Positions 51,075 through 59,170 are shown, counted from the first letter of the stretch. The stretch is 64,000 bases of DNA from Marinilactibacillus sp036039175 (GCF_036039175.1 NZ_JAYXKP010000006.1:118506-182505); one strand, 5' to 3'. The notes: a model not told the origin generated them from the sequence alone. Translations and numbers: made by a program.

Positions 51075-51994
51075 TGAACCCCTTTATAAATATTTTTTGA
51101 TAAATATCGCTCACTACTGTCTGGAAAAATTGTTATGACGGTACTGCCTGCTGGTAATCGTTTAGCTTCTTTTAGCGCTCCTGCAAAAGCTGCGCCACTA
51201 GAACTTCCCACGAACAAACCATTTCGCTTAGCTAATTCTTCTGTGTAAAAAAAGGCTTCTTGATCTGAAATCGTATAAACCTGATCAATCCACTCTTTTT
51301 TCATAAAGGTCGGAATGAATTCCATACCAATACCTTCTGTTTCATGCGGACCTGGCTGCCCGCCACCCAAAATAGAACCCTCCGGCTCTACGACAGCCGT
51401 CAAAATATTTGTGTCATGTTCCTTTAGATATCTGGCGATACCACTAAATGTTCCTCCACTACCTGCGCCAGCCACAAAAGAATCTGGATAGTGATGATCC
51501 AAATCAGCTATCAGTTCCGGCCCAAGTGTTTCATAGTAGGTATCCGGATTGCGTACATTTTCAAATTGTAGAGGAAGATAAGCATTTGGATGTTGATCTT
51601 TTAATTCTTTCGCTTTTTGGATAGCACCTTTCATCCCCTCTTCTGTAGGTGTATGGACGATTTTTGCCCCTAACGCTTTCATCAATTGTTGCTTTTCCTG
51701 GCTAAACTTTTCTGGAACAACAAATATAGTCGGCATACCGTATGATATTGCCGTTAGCGCTAGTCCAATCCCCGTATTACCAGCAGTCGGTTCGATAATT
51801 GTCGTTTGGTTAGTGATTTCTCCCGACTGCAACGCTGCTTCTATCAACTTTTGACCTAAGCGATCTTTAATACTGCCACCTGGATTAAACATTTCAAGTT
51901 TTGCTAATATTCTTGAACCCTCAGGTATGTCATATCCTGTTATTTCAAGCATAGGCGTTCGTCCAATTAATTCTGTTACATTGTGATAAATCAT
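51071..51994 (-). CDS. mccA: O-acetylserine-dependent cystathionine beta-synthase/cysteine synthase
   Basis: 307 residues from the ATG at 51994, eight bases after AAAGGAG (the GTG three codons earlier overlaps it). PLP fold type II: Lys in NPGGSIKDRLG (about residue 44), the phosphate loop TAGNTGIGLAL and GSGGTFSGIARYL. 307 residues equals the length I recall for Bacillus MccA (YrhA). It condenses O-acetylserine with homocysteine. First structural gene behind a terminator and a Cys-rich leader ORF. Confidence 0.88.
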   Translation of the reverse strand: MIYHNVTELIGRTPMLEITGYDIPEGSRILAKLEMFNPGGSIKDRLGQKLIEAALQSGEITNQTTIIEPTAGNTGIGLALTAISYGMPTIFVVPEKFSQEKQQLMKALGAKIVHTPTEEGMKGAIQKAKELKDQHPNAYLPLQFENVRNPDTYYETLGPELIADLDHHYPDSFVAGAGSGGTFSGIARYLKEHDTNILTAVVEPEGSILGGGQPGPHETEGIGMEFIPTFMKKEWIDQVYTISDQEAFFYTEELAKRNGLFVGSSSGAAFAGALKEAKRLPAGSTVITIFPDSSERYLSKNIYKGVQ

Positions 51995-52028
51995 TCTCCA
52001 CACTCCTTTAGTAAGATTTCCGTATAAT

Positions 52029-52060
52029 AAAAAAAGCGCACAAGGCTATGCCTCATGCGC
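52029..52060 (-). terminator. leader terminator of the mcc operon
   Basis: Minus strand: GCGCATGAGGC pairs with GCCTTGTGCGC (10-11 pairs, loop ATA), then TTTTTTT. It lies 35 bases before the mccA start, so it is an attenuator. Confidence 0.85.
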
Positions 52061-52132
52061 ACTCACTACTTTATTAAAATCAACTAGACTTAATGCTATC
52101 CATATTTGCCTAAGACCTGAATTTCTCAAGAA

Positions 52133-52252
52133 TTATTGACTTATCTGGATTGGCTCATCGATTTTGATAAAACATTTTTGAGGGCATGAAGAATAAACTG
52201 TGCAACATGTGCAACAGCAAGCTTTATTCATGTTCAAAAATAGATTTTTCAA
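52133..52252 (-). CDS. Cys-rich leader peptide of the mcc operon
   Basis: 39 residues from a TTG at 52252, nine bases after GAAAGGG. In-frame alternatives are ATG at 52261, which abuts that site, and ATG at 52231. Residues 12-17 read CCCTCC, with further Cys at 23 and 27: seven Cys in 16 positions. Codons are both TGC and TGT. It sits 39 bases after a strong promoter and before a terminator ahead of cysteine-pathway genes, the layout of a classical amino-acid attenuator. It could alternatively encode a small Cys-rich metal-binding protein. Confidence 0.65.
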   Translation of the reverse strand: MKNLFLNMNKACCCTCCTVYSSCPQKCFIKIDEPIQISQ

Positions 52253-52297
52253 TGAGTCCATCCCTTTCTTTTGTATGTGTTTACATTAATTTTAGTA

Positions 52298-52326
52298 ATC
52301 ATATCACTGCTACAAAAAGAAGTCAA
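52298..52326 (-). promoter_or_regulatory. promoter of the mcc-luxS operon
   Basis: TTGACT, 17-base spacer, TATGAT, with extended -10 (TG-A-TATGAT) on the minus strand. The -35 is inside the 3' arm of the upstream terminator. Confidence 0.75.
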
Positions 52327-52362
52327 TCAGCAAATGATTTTCCATTTACTAATCGACTTCTT
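52317..52362 (-). terminator. terminator of the DUF975 operon
   Basis: Minus strand: AAGAAGTC-x-AT-x-AG-x-AAATG pairs with CATTTGCTGATTGACTTCTT, then TTTTT; about 17 pairs. It overlaps the -35 of the mcc promoter. Confidence 0.8.
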
Positions 52363-52367
52363 TATCC

Positions 52368-53063
52368 TCATCTTGAACGAAGAAGATCTTCGTAGAAAAT
52401 GGCTTTTGAAGTTTCAATATAAGGTGTGATGAAAAGATAACCCAGACCTAACGTTAATGCTCCCAAGAAATGCCATCCAATAAAACTCAATTCTAGTACA
52501 AATAATTTCCATTTATAGCCATCCATCAACTCTCTACTGCGTGTGATACACTCCGTTGGTGAAAGGTAGTGCCCACTCTCTGTAGCATCTTTGTAGATGA
52601 AATAAGTTTGAGCATAAGAAAAACTTTTAACAATACCAGGTATAACAAACAAAAGTGACCATAGAAACATATAAATCCACTGCAGTATATACATCCCTAG
52701 GACAGGTATAGTGTAACCTTTTCTAAATACTTGTAGTGAATCTTTTAGCGGCACAATTTCATAATTTGGATTTCTGACCATATCTAACAGAGTATAAGAC
52801 ACACCCGTAGCAAATAAGATCGTTAAAATATTAGAGATTATTTCCCTTATATTCATACTAAAAGTCGCATCTGTATTAGGATTTCCACCAAAAATTAGGT
52901 CGTTATTAAAAAAGTCAGGATTAAAAAAACTAAATGTAGCAGCTGCACCACCAACTATCAAAAAACCAATCAATACTGGAATAATATTCAGTAGAGCGGC
53001 TTCCTTCCATCTACCTTGTAGCGTTTGTCTGGCCAATCTTCTAATTTCTCCTACTGGTAACAT
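52368..53063 (-). CDS. DUF975 family membrane protein
   Basis: 231 residues. Begins with the cytoplasmic LRRxARQxLxGRW motif (IRRLARQTLQGRWKEAAL) typical of DUF975, then five hydrophobic segments. The later DSLQVFRKGYTIPVLGMYILQ and SPTECITRSRELMDGYKWKLF stretches also fit. Function unknown. Follows the HEAT-like gene by 26 bases. Ends in a terminator. Confidence 0.85.
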   Translation of the reverse strand: MLPVGEIRRLARQTLQGRWKEAALLNIIPVLIGFLIVGGAAATFSFFNPDFFNNDLIFGGNPNTDATFSMNIREIISNILTILFATGVSYTLLDMVRNPNYEIVPLKDSLQVFRKGYTIPVLGMYILQWIYMFLWSLLFVIPGIVKSFSYAQTYFIYKDATESGHYLSPTECITRSRELMDGYKWKLFVLELSFIGWHFLGALTLGLGYLFITPYIETSKAIFYEDLLRSR

Positions 53064-53089
53064 CTTATACCCTCCAATTTCAAATCAAT

Positions 53090-53632
53090 TTATTTGTAAC
53101 TGTATAAAATTTTATTTGCTATTTCAGTATTTCTTAGCTGATTTGCTAAAGTACTCGTTGTTTTATTTGGTAGTTGTTTGTTCAACATTTCGAGATTTTC
53201 CATGATAGTCCAGCAGATTGACTGGTCTACTTTATTGCCAGATCTACATAATGCCTTGAACCGCTCTTCATAGGCTTGGAGCAAAATGATCCTCTGGTCT
53301 GGACCTGCTAATCCAATCCTCCAGGTCGCACGTAATACACTCTCAGCAAGCTCTTGATCTGGGACATATGTACACTGCCAGATATCCTGAAAACTCTGTA
53401 AAATCCTCTTTTCAGGATCGCTAATGGATAGATAACATAACAGCTGACTTGCACCAACCCTCTGATAGAGATCGGGTGATTTCAGGTTTAAAATTAATTT
53501 TCCCCAGACTTCATAAGACCAGTCAACTCGGTTTTCACTTTTTTCTAAAAGCAAAATGAATGCCGTCAATTGACACTCTTGTTTCCCATGTTCAACCATC
53601 TCTAACAACATCTCTGTTTCTTTATCCATCAT
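53090..53632 (-). CDS. helical-repeat protein of unknown function
   Basis: 180 residues from the third in-frame ATG region (53632), nine bases after AAAGGA. All-helical prediction with repeated amphipathic helices (LTAFILLLEKSENRVDWSYEV, YQRVGASQLLCYLSISDPEKR, LAESVLRATWRIGLAGPDQRI). The pattern of paired helices each ending in a D-P or G-P turn looks like an armadillo/HEAT-like fold. No signal or membrane segment. I do not recognise the family. Confidence 0.6.
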   Translation of the reverse strand: MMDKETEMLLEMVEHGKQECQLTAFILLLEKSENRVDWSYEVWGKLILNLKSPDLYQRVGASQLLCYLSISDPEKRILQSFQDIWQCTYVPDQELAESVLRATWRIGLAGPDQRIILLQAYEERFKALCRSGNKVDQSICWTIMENLEMLNKQLPNKTTSTLANQLRNTEIANKILYSYK

Positions 53633-53711
53633 CAAATTCATCCTTTGGCATACTGTCCTTGTTTAACTGTATCTTTATTTTACTAAAGCCATTCGGACAA
53701 TTCTATCATGC

Positions 53712-54608
53712 TTAAGACTGATTTTTATCTAAATCATATAAGTCTAGTGATTGTTCTATCTCTTTTTCGATCTGTTTCCTAAGCATGCTCAGTCGATTTT
53801 GAGAAGTATTCATTTGATTTAGTAGATTTTCAAGACTCGATAAATTATCTTGGATTTTGTTATAGTTACTAACGTCCGTAAAGATATTGTCTAGCAAGAA
53901 ATCCATTAAACGATGACTATTTGAGAGATATTCATATCCACTATCCCAACCGTAAGAAACATCTTTCAATTCTTCTTGATAGCGAATCAAGCTACCTTCT
54001 ACTTTTTTCATAATGGATTCAGCTTTATCAATATGATCATATTTAACCAGATCTGTTATGAATCCTCCTCCAAGCATATCGACAGTTGACCAGGACTTTG
54101 CAGAATCTAAAGCATCTATCGCTTCATCTACATATCTCAATATCTTTTGTCCAATGTAAAAAGCTTCATCAATCTCTTCGCATACCTCTCGCCAATGCTT
54201 TCTCTCACTGAACGCTTCAAGCACTTCTTCTCTATAAGTATCACTGGTTTCGCTCAATTGCTGCTTCAGTGCTTGCAATTGCGTTGTCAATCGATTACGT
54301 TCATTTTCCAAACGCTCGTGCTCTAAAAAGGCTTTTTCCAAAGCTTCATTACAATCATTTAGATGTCTATAAGCTTTGGTTCTAGATTGCTTTGTTTTTT
54401 CTATGTATTGTCCTTCTCTGCCAATCAAACTGGTTAAAAAACGTTTAAACTGTTGTTTTGTATAATGTTCGGATGATTCTGTAAAAGATTCGTATACTCG
54501 CTTTGCATCTATTTTTGCCCGCATACACTGGTTTAATTGCTTTTGATTGACGGTTAACGCCCCTTTCACTCTTGTCAGTTTCGCATAAAGATTGTCTAAC
54601 TCTATCAC
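53712..54608 (-). CDS. coiled-coil protein of unknown function
   Basis: 298 residues, GTG start eight bases after GAAGG. Long heptad-like helices at about residues 8-50, 85-135 and 255-290, with a middle patch SWSTVDMLGGGFITDLVKYDHIDKAESIM. The GGGFITDLxKxxxxDKAxxxxxxA segment is a recognisable conserved block of a lactic-bacterial hypothetical family. No membrane segment. Lies between glmM and the HEAT-like gene, same strand. Confidence 0.65.
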   Translation of the reverse strand: MIELDNLYAKLTRVKGALTVNQKQLNQCMRAKIDAKRVYESFTESSEHYTKQQFKRFLTSLIGREGQYIEKTKQSRTKAYRHLNDCNEALEKAFLEHERLENERNRLTTQLQALKQQLSETSDTYREEVLEAFSERKHWREVCEEIDEAFYIGQKILRYVDEAIDALDSAKSWSTVDMLGGGFITDLVKYDHIDKAESIMKKVEGSLIRYQEELKDVSYGWDSGYEYLSNSHRLMDFLLDNIFTDVSNYNKIQDNLSSLENLLNQMNTSQNRLSMLRKQIEKEIEQSLDLYDLDKNQS

Positions 54609-54689
54609 TGTTTCTGCCTTCTTTCGATTGACGATTTATTTTGTTCTTTATTATACCGATTGTTTTGTTTCTTCGCTATAACGAGTTAA

Positions 54690-54724
54690 ACAAAAAAGGC
54701 CGAAGCAAATGCTTCGACCTTTTA
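54690..54724. terminator. intrinsic terminator of cdaA-cdaR-glmM
   Basis: AAAAGGTCGAAGCA pairs with TGCTTCGGCCTTTT (one G-T pair) on the minus strand and is followed by TTTTTT. Confidence 0.85.
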
Positions 54725-54737
54725 CTGTTTAAGCTGA

Positions 54738-56090
54738 TTAATTCGTTCCAAGCTCTTCACGTACAACATTGGCGATACGTTCTACATAGTTGACTACAGC
54801 TTCCTCAGTCTCTGCTTCTGCCATAACTCGCAGTAATGATTCTGTCCCACTAGGACGAACGAGCACACGTCCATTTCCAGCCATCTCAGCTTCAACTTCT
54901 TCAATAATTGTCTTGATTGCAATGTTGTCCATTACATTGTGTTTGTCCGTAACAGGAATATTCACTAATTTCTGCGGATACGTAACCACTTCTTCCGCTA
55001 GCTCAGATAGTTTTTTGCCTGTTTGTTTCATAACGTTTAGTAATTGAACACCCGTTAATAATCCATCACCTGTTGTATGATAATCAAGGAACACGACATG
55101 TCCTGATTGTTCTCCACCCAAGTTGTAACCATTTTTAAGCATTTCTTCTACTACATAACGGTCTCCGACCTTTGTCTTAACAGATTCTAAATCATGTTCT
55201 TCAATCGCTTTATAAAAACCGATATTACTCATAACTGTAGAGACAATCGTATTTTTCTTTAAACGTCCTTCGTCATGCATGTATTTACCACAAATATAGA
55301 GAATCTTATCTCCATCTACAATATTTCCTAATTCATCAACAGCAATTAAACGGTCGCCATCGCCATCAAAAGATAATCCAACATCTGCACCTTTTTCAAG
55401 TAAAAATTCTGCAAGATGTTCTGGGTGTGTACTTCCGACACCTTCATTAATATTTAATCCATCAGGTGAAGCTCCAGTTACATCAAATTCTGTATCCAAG
55501 TCTGCAAACAAACGATTCAATAGCGGGCTAGCTGCTCCATTGGCACCATCTAGGGCAACGTGGATACCAGAAAGATCGCCAGAGATTGTTTGTGTCAAGA
55601 ATTGGATATATTTCAGCATACCTTCTTTGTACTCTTCAGAAGTTCCTAAACCATCTGCACTCGGGCGCGGTAGAGTATCTTCATCAGCATCAATCAATGC
55701 CTCAATTTCTTGTTCTTGATCGTCAGACAACTTGAATCCGTCTGCCCCAAAGAACTTGATTCCATTATCTTGAACTGGATTATGGGAAGCTGAGATCATA
55801 ATACCAGCAGTTGCGCCTTGTTGACGCGTTAAGTATGAGACCCCAGGAGTCGTCAATACACCTAGTCTTAAGACTTCCGCTCCTACAGAAAGTAATCCAG
55901 CAATCAATGAGTACTCTAGCATACGTCCAGATACCCTAGTATCTTTTCCAACTAATACGCGTGGTCTTTTTTCATCTGTATGTTGAGCTAGCACATAGCC
56001 GCCATATCTACCAAGTTTAAAAGCCATTTCTGGAGTTAATTCTGCATTTGCAATTCCTCTTACTCCATCTGTTCCAAAATATTTTCCCAT
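54738..56090 (-). CDS. glmM: phosphoglucosamine mutase
   Basis: 450 residues. Phosphoserine loop in GIMISASHNPVQDNG (Ser102), metal-binding DGDGDR in SFDGDGDRLIAVD, substrate loop GGEQSGHV and phosphate site RPSGTES. It converts glucosamine-6-P to glucosamine-1-P for UDP-GlcNAc. Last gene of cdaA-cdaR-glmM; GlmM can restrain CdaA. Start MGKYFGTDGVRG is standard. Confidence 0.97.
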   Translation of the reverse strand: MGKYFGTDGVRGIANAELTPEMAFKLGRYGGYVLAQHTDEKRPRVLVGKDTRVSGRMLEYSLIAGLLSVGAEVLRLGVLTTPGVSYLTRQQGATAGIMISASHNPVQDNGIKFFGADGFKLSDDQEQEIEALIDADEDTLPRPSADGLGTSEEYKEGMLKYIQFLTQTISGDLSGIHVALDGANGAASPLLNRLFADLDTEFDVTGASPDGLNINEGVGSTHPEHLAEFLLEKGADVGLSFDGDGDRLIAVDELGNIVDGDKILYICGKYMHDEGRLKKNTIVSTVMSNIGFYKAIEEHDLESVKTKVGDRYVVEEMLKNGYNLGGEQSGHVVFLDYHTTGDGLLTGVQLLNVMKQTGKKLSELAEEVVTYPQKLVNIPVTDKHNVMDNIAIKTIIEEVEAEMAGNGRVLVRPSGTESLLRVMAEAETEEAVVNYVERIANVVREELGTN

Positions 56091-56130
56091 TGTTTAATAG
56101 TCTCCTTTTCATTCACAAAAACTCTGATTT

Positions 56131-57141
56131 TTATTCTGAAGTGTCTCCATCCGTTGAAGCTTCCTCATCACCTGTTGTTACTCGAATCAATACTTCCAGC
56201 TCTTCAGGATCTGTTTCCGTGATACCCTCAGGTAATTTCAAAGGTACTGTTCGAACCGTTGATTCAGTAATGCCTGAAACATCTACTTCCACAGAGAAGT
56301 TATTCAGCGCCTCAAGAGCGTCTGTTTCTCCCGTTACTTTTATATTCTCTGGTTCTCCTTGTGCAATTTCGAGTGCATAAGTGTAATTTTCATCTACTGT
56401 CCCTGTTTCTCTTAAAACGATTGGAACCGTTCTTTGCGTTCCTTCAACAGGAATCATCACGTCAATTTGCTGAGGATCGATATTTACATTCAAAGGATCT
56501 CCCATATCATTTAAAACTAATACATTTAAAGTCATGTCTATATCATCTGTAACGCCACTATCTTCTGGTACAACGACGACCATTACATCTGCAATCTCAT
56601 CCATCGTTGATTCAGCTCCGGAAATTCGAACTCTTTCAGAAGATAAAACAGGTGTCCCGGCTCTATATCCTTCTGCTAGGTGCGTGGATTCGTTAAATTC
56701 AACGCGTACTTCGCGTTCTTCAACTCTTTTTTCTTCCACTGTTAAAGCGAAGTCAGATGGGCTGATACTATAATCTAATTGACTACTAATGCCTTCTGCT
56801 TCCAAACGAACCGTATGTGATCCAGGACCTAATTCATTTAAATCCGGTGTAACAATATTAAAATTTTGAGTAGCTAGTGTCTGCGTTAATATTGCTTGCG
56901 GTCCTTCCAGACGAATTGTTGCCGTTTCTGGTATCCCAGCTACAAAATAACGATCCCGATCAACATTGATATCAATCGGCATATTTGTAATCACTTCGGT
57001 ACTTGTAATACTAGCACCGTCTGTTGGATTCGTTGATAGATTTCTAGATGCTTCCTCGTAGTAAACAAATGAAAACAATAAAATCGCAAAGAACAGCGCA
57101 ATAAAGCGTGTTACCCAGTTATTATCCAAGTTCCATTTCAT
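56131..57141 (-). CDS. cdaR: CdaA regulator CdaR (YbbR-domain protein)
   Basis: 336 residues. N-terminal membrane helix (WVTRFIALFFAILLFSFVYYEEA, about residues 9-30), then four YbbR-like beta domains (about 55-330). Repeats show as GPQAILTQ, ISGAESTMDEIADV, and VTGETDALEALNNFSVEVDVSGI. The acidic tail (GDEEASTDGDTSE) is Asp/Glu-rich. It tunes the diadenylate cyclase CdaA outside the membrane. ATG overlaps the cdaA stop. Confidence 0.93.
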   Translation of the reverse strand: MKWNLDNNWVTRFIALFFAILLFSFVYYEEASRNLSTNPTDGASITSTEVITNMPIDINVDRDRYFVAGIPETATIRLEGPQAILTQTLATQNFNIVTPDLNELGPGSHTVRLEAEGISSQLDYSISPSDFALTVEEKRVEEREVRVEFNESTHLAEGYRAGTPVLSSERVRISGAESTMDEIADVMVVVVPEDSGVTDDIDMTLNVLVLNDMGDPLNVNIDPQQIDVMIPVEGTQRTVPIVLRETGTVDENYTYALEIAQGEPENIKVTGETDALEALNNFSVEVDVSGITESTVRTVPLKLPEGITETDPEELEVLIRVTTGDEEASTDGDTSE

Positions 57142-57998
57142 TTACCAGACACTCCTTTCCGAACGGAGTCAATGATTCTTTGTAGCGGTCCTTGTGTCTC
57201 TTTTTCTTTTTCAGTCATAACTAATTCTTTATTTAAATAATTCACAACATCGTTACTACTCATTTCAGTAATGAGGTTTCCGCTACGAGCGATACTAATT
57301 TCTCCTGTTTCTTCAGAAACAATCAGCGTAATCGCATCCGTAACTTCCGACAGTCCTATCGCAGCTCTATGTCTCGTTCCTAACTTTTTAGGAATTGCAG
57401 GACTCTCAGATAATGGTAAATAACTCGCTGCTGTCATAACCTTGAAATCTTTGATGATAACTGCACCGTCATGTAATGGTGTGTTTGGAATAAAGATATT
57501 GATCAAAAGTTCAGAAGAAATATCTGCTCCTATTGATATACCTGTTTTAATATATTCATCCAAACCACTTTCCATTTCGATAGAAATCAATGCACCAATT
57601 CGTCTTTTACTCATATACTGTATAGCTTGTGCCATATCCTCTACGACGACTTCGCTTGGATTACTTTTCTTTCTTCTACCAAAAACAGAGCCTCTACCTA
57701 AATGCTCTAGTCCACGTCTTAATTCTGGCTGGAAAATGATAATCAAAGCCAAAGCAGACCATTGAATGACAAAATTCACAATAAATTCTGTTGTATTCAA
57801 TTGTAATACGGCACTAAATAATTTAAGTAATAATATTACCCCTATACCTTTGAGCAACTCAATCGCTCTTGTACCACGGACAATTTTAATCAACTGATAG
57901 ATAAAGAATGCTACGATCATGATATCTACAATATTGATAGCTGTTCTCCACGTAAACAAATGCGACCAGTCAAAGTCCGTTAATAAATCAAAGGGCAT
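57138..57998 (-). CDS. cdaA: diadenylate cyclase CdaA (c-di-AMP synthase)
   Basis: 286 residues from the ATG at 57998, eight bases after AGGAGG; the GTG three codons earlier is inside that site. Three N-terminal membrane helices, then the DAC domain from about residue 90: catalytic DGA in PLHDGAVII (about 177-179) and RHR in LGTRHRAAIG (about 209-211). It joins two ATP into c-di-AMP, which controls K+ and osmolyte transport. First gene of its operon with cdaR and glmM. Confidence 0.96.
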   Translation of the reverse strand: MPFDLLTDFDWSHLFTWRTAINIVDIMIVAFFIYQLIKIVRGTRAIELLKGIGVILLLKLFSAVLQLNTTEFIVNFVIQWSALALIIIFQPELRRGLEHLGRGSVFGRRKKSNPSEVVVEDMAQAIQYMSKRRIGALISIEMESGLDEYIKTGISIGADISSELLINIFIPNTPLHDGAVIIKDFKVMTAASYLPLSESPAIPKKLGTRHRAAIGLSEVTDAITLIVSEETGEISIARSGNLITEMSSNDVVNYLNKELVMTEKEKETQGPLQRIIDSVRKGVSGK

Positions 57999-58107
57999 GA
58001 AAGTCACCTCCTAATTCTAAACATGCACGAAACAAGTATATCATAATTAAGCCATTTTATTGTTAATTAAAGCGAAAATTCGTTACATTTAATCTTTGAA
58101 GAAAGTC

Positions 58108-58149
58108 ATAAAAAAAAGCCAGATAGCAGAAGCTGCTACCTAGCTTTTA
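58108..58149 (-). terminator. terminator of the tRNA operon
   Basis: Minus strand: AGCTAGGTAGCAG pairs with CTGCTATCTGGCT (loop CTT, some mismatch), then eight T residues, right after tRNA-Gln. Confidence 0.85.
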
Positions 58150-58154
58150 AAATA

Positions 58155-58227
58155 CTGGGCTACCAGGATTCGAACCTGGGGCATGACGGGATCAAAACCC
58201 GCTGCCTTACCGCTTGGCTCTAGCCCA
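58155..58227 (-). tRNA. tRNA-Gln(TTG)
   Basis: Acceptor TGGGCTA/TAGCCCA, D-arm GCCAAGCGGTAAGGC, anticodon loop TTTTGAT with TTG, T-loop GGTTCGAATCC. No encoded CCA. Last of four tRNAs. Confidence 0.95.
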
Positions 58228-58232
58228 AAAAA

Positions 58233-58313
58233 TGGAGGGAGCAGGATTCGAACCTACGAACCCGAAGGAGCGGATTTACAGTCCGCCGCGTTTAGCCACT
58301 TCGCTATCCCTCC
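58233..58313 (-). tRNA. tRNA-Tyr(GTA)
   Basis: Acceptor GGAGGGA/TCCCTCC, anticodon loop CTGTAAA with GTA, long variable arm (CTCCTTCGGG region) as in class II tRNAs, T-loop GGTTCGAATCC. Confidence 0.95.
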
Positions 58314-58344
58314 AAAATATATTAGAAACCATGTTTCATCTGAA

Positions 58345-58417
58345 TGCCGGCTAAAGGAATTGAACCCTCGACCCACTGATTACGATTCAGTTGCTCTACC
58401 TACTGAGCTAAGCCGGC
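58345..58417 (-). tRNA. tRNA-Thr(CGT)
   Basis: Acceptor GCCGGCT/AGCCGGC, D-arm TAGCTCAGTAGGTAGAGC, anticodon loop ATCGTAA with CGT reading ACG, T-loop GGTTCAATTCC. Confidence 0.95.
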
Positions 58418-58452
58418 CCAAAAGTGAACATATCTTAAACAAATTTCCAACA

Positions 58453-58524
58453 TGACCCCTACGGGATTCGAACCCGTGTTACCGCCGTGAAAGGGCGGTG
58501 TCTTAACCGCTTGACCAAGGGGCC
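58453..58524 (-). tRNA. tRNA-Glu(TTC)
   Basis: Acceptor GGCCCCT, D-arm GGTCAAGCGGTTAAGAC, anticodon CTTTCAC with TTC flanked by CCGCC/GGCGG, T-loop GGTTCGAATCC. First of the four-gene array. Confidence 0.95.
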
Positions 58525-58733
58525 ATTCTATCTCGTGCTTTTTTTAACACAAGATATATTGTATTATGAAATACCCCTTTTGTCAACAGTATATATGATT
58601 TTTTTAAAATTTTACGCTTCTACTTTGANATTCTATCTCGTGCTTTTTTTAACACAAGATATATTGTATTATGAAATACCCCTTTTGTCAACAGTATATA
58701 TGATTTTTTTAAAATTTTACGCTTCTACTTTGA
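58525..58733. repeat. perfect 104-base tandem duplication around a single N
   Basis: 58525-58628 and 58630-58733 are identical over 104 bases and separated only by one ambiguous base at 58629. Each copy contains the tRNA-operon promoter. The second copy overlaps the last codons of the GNAT gene. This is the appearance of two contig ends overlapped but not merged, so the genome probably holds a single copy. Confidence 0.9.
58558..58586 (-). promoter_or_regulatory. promoter of the tRNA-Glu-Thr-Tyr-Gln operon
   Basis: TTGACA, 17-base spacer, TACAAT on the minus strand; repeated identically 105 bases away at 58663-58691 in the duplicated block. Confidence 0.85.
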
Positions 58734-58992
58734 TTGTCTTGTATTTGTCAGATTTTCTATCAAATAGTTCAACTACATACGGACAAACTGCCTTGATTTT
58801 CTTTCCTTGCTTCTCCATATCTTCCACTACAGTATCAACCAATTGCTCTGCTATACCTTGGCCTCTTAAAGAAGGATCTACGAATGTGTGATCTATTGCA
58901 ACGACGTTATCATTAGGAACAAAAGTAATTTCCGCAAGTAATTTTCCATCTTCTTCTTTATAGAATCGATTTTCGCCTTTAGTAAATTCCAT
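58717..58992 (-). CDS. YjdJ/GNAT-type small N-acetyltransferase
   Basis: 91 residues, the short NATD1/YjdJ class. MEFTKGENRFYKEEDGKLLAEITF, then DHTFVDPSLRGQGIAEQLVD (acetyl-CoA loop RGQGIA) and KIKAVCPYVVELFDR (the C-P-Y motif of the family). Function unknown. The gene's 3' end lies in the second copy of the 104-base repeat but the protein is intact. AGGAGG precedes the ATG. Confidence 0.9.
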   Translation of the reverse strand: MEFTKGENRFYKEEDGKLLAEITFVPNDNVVAIDHTFVDPSLRGQGIAEQLVDTVVEDMEKQGKKIKAVCPYVVELFDRKSDKYKTIKVEA

Positions 58993-59142
58993 CTAGCAAC
59001 CTCCTAAAATTATTATGAAATTAATGTTAGCATATTTTAAAAGAATTTACTTCTATCTTACCTTTTATAAGTGAAAAAGATGTCTAAATCGTCAATAAAA
59101 CCGCTTTAAATCAATTTTTTTCTGAAAACATCCATAAATCAT

Positions 59143-59170
59143 TTGACATCTAAAAAATGAGGAGTAAACT
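59143..59170 (+). promoter_or_regulatory. promoter of the PII-like/antiporter operon
   Basis: TTGACA, 16-base spacer, TAAACT; about 50 bases before the PII-like start. Confidence 0.5.

Noticed and set aside
52029..52330. T-box or S-box riboswitch in the mcc leader
   Set aside because: I find no T-box AGGGTGGNACCGCG-like motif, no specifier arrangement and no SAM-I core. The Cys-codon leader explains the terminator better.
52186..52395. 69-codon plus-strand ORF in the mcc leader region
   Set aside because: It is antisense to the Cys-rich leader ORF; it has no ribosome site and its hydrophobic pattern arises from the complement of the leader and the terminator.
58183..58455. 90-codon ORF through the tRNA array
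   Set aside because: It is a frame across four tRNA genes, the well-known artefact of tRNA complements.
58525..58733. Repeat as a mobile element or attachment site next to tRNA genes
   Set aside because: The copies are adjacent, exactly identical and joined by an N; no integrase or insertion genes are present.
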